Shown here piece after piece: positions 17,187-25,692 of a stretch of DNA of 64,000 nt. Both the position numbers and the translations under genes were made by a program. The notes below the pieces were generated by a model. That model saw nothing but the letters and a program-made list of their open reading frames with translations. It did not search any database and was not told the DNA's origin. The stretch lies in the NCBI GenBank assembly GCA_016841725.1, contig JAENYP010000013.1:62001-126000 (forward strand), given 5' to 3'. This DNA is from Thermincola carboxydiphila (lineage in GTDB: Bacteria; Bacillota; Thermincolia; Thermincolales; UBA2595). How positions within the stretch are numbered: the first letter of the stretch is position 1; the number at the start of each line of letters is the position of its first letter.

Positions 17187-19712
17187 ATGAATTTCTTACA
17201 AATGGACAAGCAAATGCCTGTATCATTACCGGAAATTTGCGCCCCGCGTACGGAACTGCTGCAAACCTTCGATAAGGCGGCGAAAAATCAGTACATATAT
17301 GTTCATGCGCCCGCCGGTTATGGCAAAACTATTTCAACTCTTTTATGGCTTAAAAAATCGGGCTGCAAAACCATTTGGATGTCCCTCGATGCATATGACA
17401 ATGCCCTCGTGCTGTTTTACAGGCTTTTTTGCATGAGCATACTTTCCGTAATACCTAATAACTCAGAGATTTTGCAGGAAGTAAAATCTCCTGCTTTTAA
17501 TGCTGCTCCCGTCGAATGTACTATTGATTTGTTAACTCAGGTGACCTATGAAGATCTTAAATATGCGCTTGTACTTGATGATTTCCATTTGATTACGAAT
17601 GAGGAAATAAAAAAGTCGCTCCCATTTGTTATGAAGCGACTCCCCCTGGCGATCACAGTATTCGTTTTAAGCAGAAACAACATACCGGATTCATTTGCGG
17701 CTTTATATGAACAGCAAAAGATTTCCTGCATTGAAAGCGCTAATCTTGCGTTTAGCAGCGACGAGATAAGAAAACACTTTGCAAGCTATGGCCGGTTTAT
17801 CACAAAGGAAGAGGCGGACAATATCCATGCTTATACAGAGGGCTGGGTTATTGCGTTAAATGCAATGGCTGTGAGCGGCAATATAGACGTCTCCAATAAA
17901 AGCCAATCCCTGTCCTTTAACAGCTATATTGAAAAAAACATTTGGAATAAGCTTGATGTGACGATCCGTGAATTTCTGATCAAAACTTCGGTGCCGGACA
18001 AATTTTCTTTAGAGCTCTGCGAATACCTGACTGAAAACGGCAAGTGCCAGGAAACCCTGGATACATTAATCGGAAGCAACATCAATATTTCGCTTATGGG
18101 GTCGGAATATCGTTACCATAATCTGCTTCTGGAATTTTTACGTGACAAATTGGACCAAAGTCATTTGGATAAGCAGGCGCTTAATAAAAAAGTGGCGGAT
18201 TATTACTTAAAAAAAGGCGATTTCCTCACGGCCAAAAACTATGCCATGAAAAGCAAAGATATCAATGCCATTGTTCAGACGGTTCGCAGATTTTCTAATT
18301 TAAAAACTTTTTCACTTGATGAATATATTGAATTTCATAAGCTTTATGGTATACATGCCATACCGGATGCAATCTGTGACAAAATGCCGCTTTTATACCT
18401 TCCGCGCATATTTTATTCTTACGCGACTGGAGATATCATGAACGTTAATTATTATTTTGACAAGCTTTATCCCTTGATGCCGCTGATTGCCGATACCCAT
18501 CCGGAAGTAATGGAACACGTAAACAGCATGGTCATGCTTGATTGCAGGTTAAGGCTGTCCGAGCTTCCTTCCCGCATTGAAAAGCTGCCGGTCATAACGC
18601 ATGAGCACAAAGATTTACAATCTCCGACATTCACTTTTCAATTCCCGTTTTTACACCGGTGTGTCCGCGATTTCTATGAGCTAACAGACTCGCGGCTCAA
18701 TAGAATTATTACAGAATTTTCTTCAAATATTATAAAACAAAACGTTGATCTTATGTTTATAGGGGCAGAGTCGGGATTGCTGCTGGAAAAGAATAAATTA
18801 CATGAAGCCCTTGACATCGCCCTTTCATTAAAAAGCACTATAGACGAAGGCATGAGCCCGGAGTTTGTTTATGCCATTTATGTATTGACAGCCGAAATTT
18901 ATCTATTATTAAATCAAAGAGAAAAACACAAAACTACCATGAAAGAAGTAAAAGAGTACATTACTTTGCATTCATGTGAATATCTCTTAAAAAATCTGTC
19001 AGCATATGAAGCAAGAGCCTTAATAATGGACGGCGATAAGACTGCCGCCGAAAAATGGCTTAAAAACTATTTTGTCAATGATAGTTCTTTCAGCGAGTTC
19101 TATAAAATCTATAGAAATTTTACAACCGCAAGGGCTTATATTTTACTTGGGCAAACAGATAAAGCTTTCAGCTCGTTAAATAGGCTAAAATCGCTGGCGG
19201 AAAGTTATGACCGGCTGCTTGATACTGCCGAGGCTGATGTTCTCCTTGCTATCGTCGAATGGGTCTCAGGTAAAAGAAAAGAAGCCCAAAACAGGCTTCA
19301 AAATGTGTTTTTATCAATGCATCAATACGGCTTTATCCGGGTTGTCGCCAATGAAGGCAAGGCAGTTTTGCCGATATTGTCCTCCATTATTAAAAAGCTT
19401 AAAAAAGATACTAATCAGTTCCACGGTTTGTATAAATTTACAAAAGAAGTGTACTTTGCGGCATATGACCAATCAAAGCATTTTAAAGGCATAACATACA
19501 ATAACGAAGTAATGGCGATTAAGCTTTCTCCACAGCAGAAACGCGTGTTGGAGTTCCTGGCGAAGGGTTATAAAAACTCCGAGATAGTTGAACAAACAGG
19601 GCTAAGCCTTAACACAATCAGAACTCACACAAAGATTGCATATCAAAAGTTAGAGGTAAATAATTCTTTGGATGCGATTGTTCGTGCGAAGCAGTTGGGG
19701 ATAATCGAATAA
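17187..19712 (+). CDS. MalT-like LuxR-family ATPase transcriptional regulator
   Basis: An 841-residue STAND-class regulator. The N-terminal ATPase has a Walker A APAGYGKT near residue 43 and a Walker-B-like ALVLDDFHL near 125. The middle is a helical, TPR-like sensor region. The C-terminal HTH (about 778-841) reads LSPQQKRVLEFLAKGYKNSEI...LSLNTIRTHT, the LuxR/FixJ DNA-binding signature. The ATG has GGGAGG 8 bases upstream. It is divergent from the surface protein operon (215-bp gap), which makes that operon a candidate target. The inducer is unknown. The IS21 remnant begins directly after its stop codon, so its terminator may have been lost. Confidence 0.85.
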   Translation: MNFLQMDKQMPVSLPEICAPRTELLQTFDKAAKNQYIYVHAPAGYGKTISTLLWLKKSGCKTIWMSLDAYDNALVLFYRLFCMSILSVIPNNSEILQEVKSPAFNAAPVECTIDLLTQVTYEDLKYALVLDDFHLITNEEIKKSLPFVMKRLPLAITVFVLSRNNIPDSFAALYEQQKISCIESANLAFSSDEIRKHFASYGRFITKEEADNIHAYTEGWVIALNAMAVSGNIDVSNKSQSLSFNSYIEKNIWNKLDVTIREFLIKTSVPDKFSLELCEYLTENGKCQETLDTLIGSNINISLMGSEYRYHNLLLEFLRDKLDQSHLDKQALNKKVADYYLKKGDFLTAKNYAMKSKDINAIVQTVRRFSNLKTFSLDEYIEFHKLYGIHAIPDAICDKMPLLYLPRIFYSYATGDIMNVNYYFDKLYPLMPLIADTHPEVMEHVNSMVMLDCRLRLSELPSRIEKLPVITHEHKDLQSPTFTFQFPFLHRCVRDFYELTDSRLNRIITEFSSNIIKQNVDLMFIGAESGLLLEKNKLHEALDIALSLKSTIDEGMSPEFVYAIYVLTAEIYLLLNQREKHKTTMKEVKEYITLHSCEYLLKNLSAYEARALIMDGDKTAAEKWLKNYFVNDSSFSEFYKIYRNFTTARAYILLGQTDKAFSSLNRLKSLAESYDRLLDTAEADVLLAIVEWVSGKRKEAQNRLQNVFLSMHQYGFIRVVANEGKAVLPILSSIIKKLKKDTNQFHGLYKFTKEVYFAAYDQSKHFKGITYNNEVMAIKLSPQQKRVLEFLAKGYKNSEIVEQTGLSLNTIRTHTKIAYQKLEVNNSLDAIVRAKQLGIIE

Positions 19713-21014
19713 AAACTGTTGTGACAGATGAAGTGCTGAAATTCATTAAAGAGTGTCTCGCCGCAGACGATGCGGAAAATATAAAGAAGCAGAGGCATAC
19801 GGCAAAACGGATATACGACAGATTAGTGGACGAGAAAGGCTTTACTGGCGGCGAATCAACCATACGTGAGATAGTGGCCGAACTAAAAGCCAAACAGCCT
19901 AAAGTATTTATCCCCCTGTCCTACGACCCTGGCGAAGCAATACAGGTCGATTGGGGCGAAGCAACCGTATACCTTGCAGGGAAAAAGATAAAGGTTAATT
20001 TATGGTGCATGCGTGAATGTTACAGTGCAGATATGTTCTGCAAAGTGTTTTATCGGCAAAACGAGGAAAGCTTCCTTGATGGACAAGTAAGCGGTTTAGC
20101 CTACTTTTGGAGGCACCCCTCTTAAGGTAATATTTGATAATGCAAAAGTCGCAGTCAAAGAAGGTTTCGGGGTTCATACAAAGGCTCAGGACAGATACGC
20201 TGCCTTATCAGCCCATTATGCCTTTAAACCAGAGTTTTGTAACATAGCTTCTGGGCACGAAAAAGGCTTGGTTGAGGGTCTTGTCGGCTGGCTAAGGCGA
20301 AATATCCTTGTTCCAATACCGAGAGTTGAAACCTTAGAAGAACTAAATGCTGAAATTCTGCGACGATGTATAAAATACCGGGAACACAAAATCGCAGGAA
20401 GAAGTCAGACTGTCGGGATGATGGCTCAAAGTGCCCTAGCAAGCATGGCAGCACTACCAAAGTTTAAGTTTGATCCAAGCAAGAGCATAATTGCAAGAGT
20501 TGATGATTTCTCAACAGTTAAGTTTGATTACAACAGCTACTCAGTTCCAATCAAGTGTGCCAGCAAAGAAGTAACGGTAAAAGGCTACGGCAATGAGATA
20601 ATGATATTCTATCGTAGTTCTGAAATAGCTCGGTATCCACGGTGTTACGAAAGAGGCACTGTAAAATACCGACTTGAACATTACATAGATTTAATAGAAC
20701 AACGCCCCCGGAGCGCTTACAACGCAAAACCAGTCAAGAGCACTATCTCAGAAGAACTGATGGCGATAGGCAGACGCATGGCCGGTCCTCGTGAGATGGT
20801 AAAGCTTTTACGAATGTATATTGATTTTGGTGAGGAACGATTAATGACGGCCATCAAGGGCATACAGGGTTCGGAGATATCGATAGCAGAGATTCAGGCA
20901 CACCTAATCCCTGTTAATAAACCGGTCAAAATACAACCAATACTTAACATTAAAGTAGCCAGGCCGCAGTTCGGAAAATATGACAACCTTCTCACTGGGG
21001 GTGCTGCGGTATGA
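19713..21014 (+). pseudogene. istA: IS21-family transposase IstA, truncated and frameshifted
   Basis: Frame 1 from about 19713 gives DEVLKFIKECLAADDAEN...RHTAKRIYDRLVDEKGFTG and QVDWGEATVYLAG, the IstA integrase core start. The N-terminal HTH of about 75 residues is missing because the sequence joins the regulator's stop codon. At 20105-20108 a run of four T shifts the frame: with one T fewer it would read YFGGTPLKVIFDNAKVA and continue into 20268-21014. The catalytic D-D-E region is therefore split. The end overlaps istB by ATGA. Confidence 0.85.
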
Positions 21015-21100
21015 GTAAGGTTGCTGCCTTAATTGACAGAGTAACCTTTCGCTCACATATCCTTAACATGAATGTCAAGGATTCCTATCGGCTGGAGTAA
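21011..21100 (+). pseudogene. istB: Truncated IstB start
   Basis: ATG overlapping the istA stop gives MSKVAALIDRVTF and then stops after 29 codons. MSKVAALID matches the usual IstB N-terminus; the rest has no resemblance, so the element is cut near 21040. The AAA+ ATPase part is absent. Confidence 0.6.
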
Positions 21101-21494
21101 CCTTCTTTAATTTCAGGGGAATCAATTCGACAAGCTCTGATGCCAGCTCTGCCTTTTTCAGAGAACTTAAGTTTTTTAGATCAAGATTTATACGAATTCT
21201 AATCATTTCATTTTTCGATAACCCATTAACCGTATCAAAAAGATTGCATGGAATATTAATCTTCTTCCAAAGTCGTTGCTCTTTGTTTTCTTGTAGCTGT
21301 TGACCAAAAGCCTTCGTTCGTTCTAAAACATCAAAAACCCCGATTTCACTAAACTTTACGGTATTTCCCTTTTCCACGCAAAAACCCACCGTGTTTTTCT
21401 TACGGTGAGTTCGGTTTATTATTATCAGATTATAATGAAGGACTGTCCTGTGATTGGGATTTGTCCTGTTCTTCCGGCACCATCTCTGGAGCAA
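21075..21494 (-). CDS. Hypothetical protein, possibly a truncated gene
   Basis: The convincing part is the C-terminal 93 residues from KFSEIGVFDVLERTKAFG onwards. It includes a lysine/leucine-rich helical block near the end (LDLKNLSSLKKAELASELVE), which looks SAP/LEM-like. The true start is probably the GTG near 21378 rather than the upstream one, because a terminator hairpin lies at 21381-21410 inside the longest frame. The end is adjacent to the broken IS21 copy, so the gene may have been cut there. I do not recognise a family. Confidence 0.35.
   Translation of the reverse strand: MLQRWCRKNRTNPNHRTVLHYNLIIINRTHRKKNTVGFCVEKGNTVKFSEIGVFDVLERTKAFGQQLQENKEQRLWKKINIPCNLFDTVNGLSKNEMIRIRINLDLKNLSSLKKAELASELVELIPLKLKKVTPADRNP
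21381..21410 (-). terminator. Terminator of the MNT/HEPN operon
   Basis: On the minus strand CACCGT, a 9-base loop and ACGGTG are followed by GGTTTTTG. It lies 20 bases downstream of the HEPN gene's stop. Confidence 0.7.
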
Positions 21495-21867
21495 TGGCTA
21501 GAACAAAATCCCGAATCGCTTTTGCGCCGTTTAGCGCCTGTCTCATATCCTGTTCCTCCAGCATCAGCTCCATTGGATACCTCGGCTGAACACCGTAGGC
21601 TGTCAGGTCGGAGCATTGGTCGGCTATATCTTTAAAGGTATCGGACAATTTCGAACAGAGCTTGCGCAATTCATTTAAATCATGTATCTTGGGAGGGTTT
21701 AAACCATACAAAACAAGATAACCCTTTAGATATTTTTCGGCAGATTGCTGGCAGAGATAGCAGACAATTTCCAAAGGAACAGGACGCATATTAAGTAAAT
21801 ACCCGGCACTGTTTAAATCCTGTTCCGCAAGTCTTTGCCATTGCTGCGCCGGTATTCGGTTATCCAT
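21430..21867 (-). CDS. HEPN-domain protein (partner of MNT nucleotidyltransferase)
   Basis: A 145-residue helical protein. AEQDLNSAGYLL and YLCQQSAEKYLKGYLVLYG are the two typical HEPN helices, followed by IHDLNELRKLC. In this family the protein is an RNase-like toxin or a partner of an MNT AMPylase. A clean Rx4-6H motif is not obvious in the C-terminal part, so toxicity is uncertain. I start it at the ATG at 21865-21867 (MDNRIPAQQW); the longer open frame upstream overlaps the partner gene. It overlaps the nucleotidyltransferase gene by 8 bases. Confidence 0.85.
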   Translation of the reverse strand: MDNRIPAQQWQRLAEQDLNSAGYLLNMRPVPLEIVCYLCQQSAEKYLKGYLVLYGLNPPKIHDLNELRKLCSKLSDTFKDIADQCSDLTAYGVQPRYPMELMLEEQDMRQALNGAKAIRDFVLAIAPEMVPEEQDKSQSQDSPSL

Positions 21868-22183
21868 ACAGCACCATCCCTTCCTGGGCAATCTGTCTTT
21901 CAATAGTAGGGGTGGATTTGCGCTGGTTAAACTTATTTTTTTTGCTGACCACCACATCCACAGGCATTGTTTTTTTATCCCGAATTGCTTTGTGAATTAA
22001 TCTCATCGCATCAATTTCTCTAATATTAACATTATCCGACATTACAACATAGAGGTCTAAGTCCGAATCAGCATGCGGCGTACCGCCTGCATAAGAACCA
22101 AACAGGAATATCTGTTCTACAGGAACAGTTTCTACTATGATATCTTTTAGGATATTCAACTCATCCTGTATTCGTTTTTCCAT
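21860..22183 (-). CDS. MNT-type nucleotidyltransferase
   Basis: About 107 residues with the minimal nucleotidyltransferase motif FGSYAGGTPHADSDLDLYV (GSx10DxD) near residues 28-45 and a third acidic strand MPVDVVV. Known partners AMPylate HEPN toxins to silence them. The ATG at 22181-22183 has GGAGG 7 bases upstream, so I prefer it over a start 17 codons earlier. First gene of the two-gene module, ending at the terminator at 21381. Confidence 0.88.
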   Translation of the reverse strand: MEKRIQDELNILKDIIVETVPVEQIFLFGSYAGGTPHADSDLDLYVVMSDNVNIREIDAMRLIHKAIRDKKTMPVDVVVSKKNKFNQRKSTPTIERQIAQEGMVLYG

Positions 22184-22394
22184 ACCAGCACCTCCAGCTA
22201 TTAACAGCAACGCATGATAGTTTAGTATTGCCACCTATATTATGTATGATTATTATATCATGATTTGTTTTAAAAAACGCGAAAAAATTGTCACCATTTT
22301 CTGACCCCTTATCCGACTCCAGACTAAAAAAATCGCCTGTAGCAAGGCGTACAGTTTGACGCAGCTACAGCCGATTTTTATCAGCATGCACAAA

Positions 22395-22450
22395 CCAAAA
22401 AACAAATTAAAGGCACCCTGTCGATAAGACAGGGTGCCAAATTTGTTTTT
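22395..22450. terminator. Bidirectional intrinsic terminator after the tRNA-Ala relic
   Basis: Perfect 11-bp stem GGCACCCTGTC/GACAGGGTGCC (22412-22422 and 22428-22438) with a 5-base loop. T-rich runs lie on both sides. It sits directly 3' of the tRNA half on the minus strand, as a native tRNA terminator would. Confidence 0.85.
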
Positions 22451-22495
22451 TGGTGGAGACAAGCGGGATCGAACCGCTGACCTCTTGAATGCCAT
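22451..22495 (-). other. tRNA-Ala(GGC) 3' half: probable attachment-site scar
   Basis: The minus strand reads from anticodon loop ATGGCAT through TCAAG, variable loop, a perfect T arm (AGCGG TTCGATC CCGCT) to the acceptor GTCTCCACCA. The 5' side is not a tRNA: the anticodon stem partner is CCTGC, which does not pair with TCAAG, and no D arm or matching acceptor strand exists. Identity running from anticodon loop to CCA is what tyrosine-integrase islands leave at the far end of their insertion. The island would lie on the higher-coordinate side. Confidence 0.7.
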
Positions 22496-22934
22496 GCAGG
22501 TCAGGGACGTTTTACCCCGTCCACCTAGTAGGATGTAATCCATAAAATGCTGAATTATCAAGGCTCCCCGTCCTGGGAATTTCTGGTGCGTCCACGATTA
22601 AAATGTATTTTCCATGTAGTCCGTGAACTTTTTGTGAACTAAAAGTTTACCGAATGAATTTCCCTATTCTTCTTTTGAAATCCCGAATGTTTAAAATTCG
22701 TTCCTTTTCTCGTCATATTTCAGTGCTGAGTCAAGTCATATTACAAAAACCAATATCTATAGGGCAAGGAATTTCGCTCGTTTAAGCAACAAAAGTTTTG
22801 AAATTATTGCCCCTTTTTGTTTTTTTAAACAGAAATCCCCAGATAGTATTAATAACCACTTATGGGCATCCGTGATTTTGAAGCCAGATTATGAAACAAT
22901 TTGCCCGAAAATTAGTGCTCAGTTTTCCATTGAT
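22496..22934. other. Intergenic stretch at the proposed island end
   Basis: About 440 bases without a convincing gene. The first 30 bases on the minus strand fold as GGGGTAAAACGTCCC and are the foreign side of the tRNA scar. No integrase gene is visible here. The rest is A+T-rich. Confidence 0.5.
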
Positions 22935-24548
22935 CTATTTAAAGTCTTTATCACTTGCCTTTTCCTTAATTTGCTTAATAATTGCATCTATATTTGGCTT
23001 TTCTGAAGCCTTTATTGAATAATCTTTAGCTTCACTGTAGAATTTCGCCAATTCATCGATTAGGGATTCAGCTTTACTTATTAATGCTTTATCTTCAGGT
23101 CTAACCAAATAAGCGCTTTTTATTCTAAAAGCCAAATCTAACAGATACGGAATATCGTCTTCGTTAATATAACCGATTTTAAGAGCATCAATTTCATCTG
23201 TAAAAATGTTCAACAAGGATTCAGCACATAGAAAGAGTATTTTTTCACCTAAAAGTTTTTTCCAAGAAATATCTGTTTCTAAGAGATGTTTTCTAGTATT
23301 TTGTCTAATCAACCCTCCTACAACAACCGATGAAACCCAAGAGCTAAATCCATATTTTTTGATATATGAAATTGTAAATAGAATTAAGTCCTCAGATTTA
23401 CTTACCAGTCCGGGATTCTCTGCTATTTTTTCGAGAATTTTATCTAATTTGCCTCTAATTTCTGCTCGGATATCCCTTTCAGTTGCGGCAAGGAGACTTT
23501 CAAATTTATAGATTGTGGATGCGGATTTATCTTTTGCATCTATGGCATTCCTACAATCTTTTTCAACGCGGTTTAATAACGCCTCTGAACAAATCATCTG
23601 GATTGTCGAACCCGGAATAATTCCATCGGAGTGAGCTCGTCTTCCTAATTCGTGAAGGAAATCTGCAATTAGTTCAGTTTGAGCATCTTTGTTAACTATT
23701 TTTTTACCCTCAGAATCCAGTTTAATTTTACCGTCTGAATCTTTTTCGATGGTCTCACCATCAGGATCCAATACTATAACATCGATACCCGCAGCTTCAT
23801 AAAGGGTTTCCAAAACCGGGTCAGGTTCGAACCTAACTATATAAGAATTAGACCCTTTGATATCTTTTATCATTTGCATTAGTTTAAACCAAATAATACG
23901 AATATTTATGTCTCTGAAGCTGTAGCCCATAAACAGAACTGAGCGGCCAAGAAGGTCAGATCTGAATTTCAAGTCCATAGGAGATTCATAAGCTAATCTG
24001 GAAAAATATGAAGACTCAGTCAGCACCAAGGTTTTTTCATATCTTAAATCTCCATGATATTTTACGATTTGGGTTTTGTTATCGCTTGATTTGGCAATGT
24101 GCTTTGGTAACGCCACGACTTGATAAGGAAGACGTAGCTTCTTATAAGTTGTTTCAATTAGCTCATCGTAATTGGTAGTGTATATTTGTTGAGCACCCAA
24201 ATTAGCAAGTTCAACATGGGCCCCGGATTTAAAAGGGCTGAACTTTTCTTTGAATAAGTTACGTGCTATTGAATGTCTAATTGCACCGATGTCTTTTTCA
24301 TTTTTGACATAGTAATATTCAGCAATTTGCAGTGGATCGTTTAAACAAGACTTTTTAACTTCATTGTAAGGAATCTGGTTATGACAATCTTCACGACAAA
24401 AATATTCATGTTCCTGTTCCTCAGCGACTTTTTCTATCAATTCATTCCACATAGGTATATCTGCTGGCGCAGAAAACCCAGCTCCGATAAACGGGATTAC
24501 TTTTCTCTTGCCAATCATTCTAATTAAATCGGAAGGAATTTTATACAT
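22935..24548 (-). CDS. SIR2-like domain protein (probable NAD-consuming defence protein)
   Basis: The N-terminal 280 residues form a SIR2-type Rossmann domain: VIPFIGAGFSAPADIPMW (residues 17-34), TTNYDELI near 123 with the conserved Asn, YHGDL near 164 with the catalytic His, and SVLFMGYSFRD near 205. The C-terminal 250 residues are helical and unrecognised. Proteins of this build (SIR2 plus private C-terminal domain) degrade NAD+ during phage infection in several known systems. No ThsB-type TIR, Argonaute or HerA partner is adjacent, so it is a stand-alone type or a partner of an unknown sensor. RBS AAGAAGGG precedes the ATG. It lies 207 bases downstream of the peptide cluster on the same strand. 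Confidence 0.85.
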   Translation of the reverse strand: MYKIPSDLIRMIGKRKVIPFIGAGFSAPADIPMWNELIEKVAEEQEHEYFCREDCHNQIPYNEVKKSCLNDPLQIAEYYYVKNEKDIGAIRHSIARNLFKEKFSPFKSGAHVELANLGAQQIYTTNYDELIETTYKKLRLPYQVVALPKHIAKSSDNKTQIVKYHGDLRYEKTLVLTESSYFSRLAYESPMDLKFRSDLLGRSVLFMGYSFRDINIRIIWFKLMQMIKDIKGSNSYIVRFEPDPVLETLYEAAGIDVIVLDPDGETIEKDSDGKIKLDSEGKKIVNKDAQTELIADFLHELGRRAHSDGIIPGSTIQMICSEALLNRVEKDCRNAIDAKDKSASTIYKFESLLAATERDIRAEIRGKLDKILEKIAENPGLVSKSEDLILFTISYIKKYGFSSWVSSVVVGGLIRQNTRKHLLETDISWKKLLGEKILFLCAESLLNIFTDEIDALKIGYINEDDIPYLLDLAFRIKSAYLVRPEDKALISKAESLIDELAKFYSEAKDYSIKASEKPNIDAIIKQIKEKASDKDFK

Positions 24549-24755
24549 ATTTTAACCCTTCTTCCATCATTCGACATTTTCTAATTCATATTTGACGTTT
24601 TCCTCAATTATCCTTCTTTTTTCAGAGCCTCGTTTTTATATGGATTTTTATGTAAAAAATCTTCCCGTTTGGCTTAAAAATTTTTTCAAAAGCCATTCAG
24701 CAAGATTGTCGTTACTTAAATAAAATTTCTAAATTCAATATTGTCCCATCAAACA

Positions 24756-25685
24756 TTAACCCTTTACAAAATGGCTTTGTAAAAATTTTTTTGCATTACG
24801 CCAGAAAACATGTTCAATTTCAATTTCAGTCAACCCGCTTTGCTTAAGATACATTTCTAACATTACGAGCCCTGAGATTGAATCCATACTTCTGATACTA
24901 GAAGTTTCAACTCCATATAGGGTTTCGAGTTCTTGGTAATTAAAATAATCCGGTCCTAAAGCTACTCTGTTTAAGCCTACAACCTCAATTAGGTGAAGAA
25001 TATGTTTTGCTATTGTTTCAACCGTTGCATTTCTTTCATTTGGTTTCATTGACGCATTAGGTGAAATTGAGTCGTCAATGAAAGGTACTCCATACAGTTC
25101 TGCATCGCACATACACAATTCTTCATCGCTCATTGCATTGCTTCTGTGCATTAAACTCCAATTTAACAATGATTCACAAACCACATGCGATACAATCCGC
25201 TTACCAGGAAACTTCTTAATAATCTTGTAGAGTGCCTCACCATGCAAATGACTTAAATCCAGTTTTATTCCCAGTTCATGCATCATATTAAGTAAAAGTA
25301 TACCATCTTCTGTCAACCCAAGTACTTTATCAAAAAAACGGTTAGAACCAATATGAGCTATTTGTATAGAACATAAACCTAGACCTTTCATTGCAGCTAA
25401 TATTTTTAGATCTTCCAACAAATCAATGCCTTCCAAGGCAAAAGCTATTTCCGCTTCCTCCATAAGGTTTATTTCAGCTTTACAAGCAAAATTTCTCCAT
25501 TGATGCATAAAGTGGATAATTGCTTGCTCATAACCATTTGGCCAATGGTTGGACCAGTTATAATATTTATTTATCAGATCAGCATTCCACTCAATATTAA
25601 CTAGTGCTCCAAATACCGGTAACGATGTTATTCCGGCAGGCCAATCATGCAAATGAATTGGACACCATCCCTTCAACGACAACAC
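24756..25685 (-). CDS. Peptidase M19 (membrane/renal dipeptidase)-like protein in the RiPP cluster
   Basis: A 309-residue protein that follows the M19 amidohydrolase pattern. HLHD at 11-14 corresponds to the HxD metal motif, LEGI near 85 carries the bridging Glu, SIQIAH near 105-110 and DLSHLH near 142-147 match the two metal histidines, IVSHVVC follows, and LGPDYFN near 241 matches GSDFDG with the Asp. Family enzymes hydrolyse dipeptides, including D-residue ones. Similarity is distant and its usual EGGH motif is altered. It starts 7 bases after the neighbouring radical SAM gene, so it belongs to the cluster. Possible jobs: trimming the peptide or removing a dipeptide. Confidence 0.65.
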   Translation of the reverse strand: MLSLKGWCPIHLHDWPAGITSLPVFGALVNIEWNADLINKYYNWSNHWPNGYEQAIIHFMHQWRNFACKAEINLMEEAEIAFALEGIDLLEDLKILAAMKGLGLCSIQIAHIGSNRFFDKVLGLTEDGILLLNMMHELGIKLDLSHLHGEALYKIIKKFPGKRIVSHVVCESLLNWSLMHRSNAMSDEELCMCDAELYGVPFIDDSISPNASMKPNERNATVETIAKHILHLIEVVGLNRVALGPDYFNYQELETLYGVETSSIRSMDSISGLVMLEMYLKQSGLTEIEIEHVFWRNAKKFLQSHFVKG

Positions 25686-25692
25686 CTCAATC

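Noticed and set aside
22451-22525. Functional tRNA-Ala
   Set aside because: The 5' half is missing: no D arm, no acceptor partner, mismatched anticodon stem.
22253-22561. 102-codon minus-strand frame across the tRNA relic
   Set aside because: It runs through a tRNA fragment and a terminator; not coding.
22935-24548. Thoeris (ThsA/ThsB) system
   Set aside because: No TIR-domain ThsB gene is adjacent on either strand.
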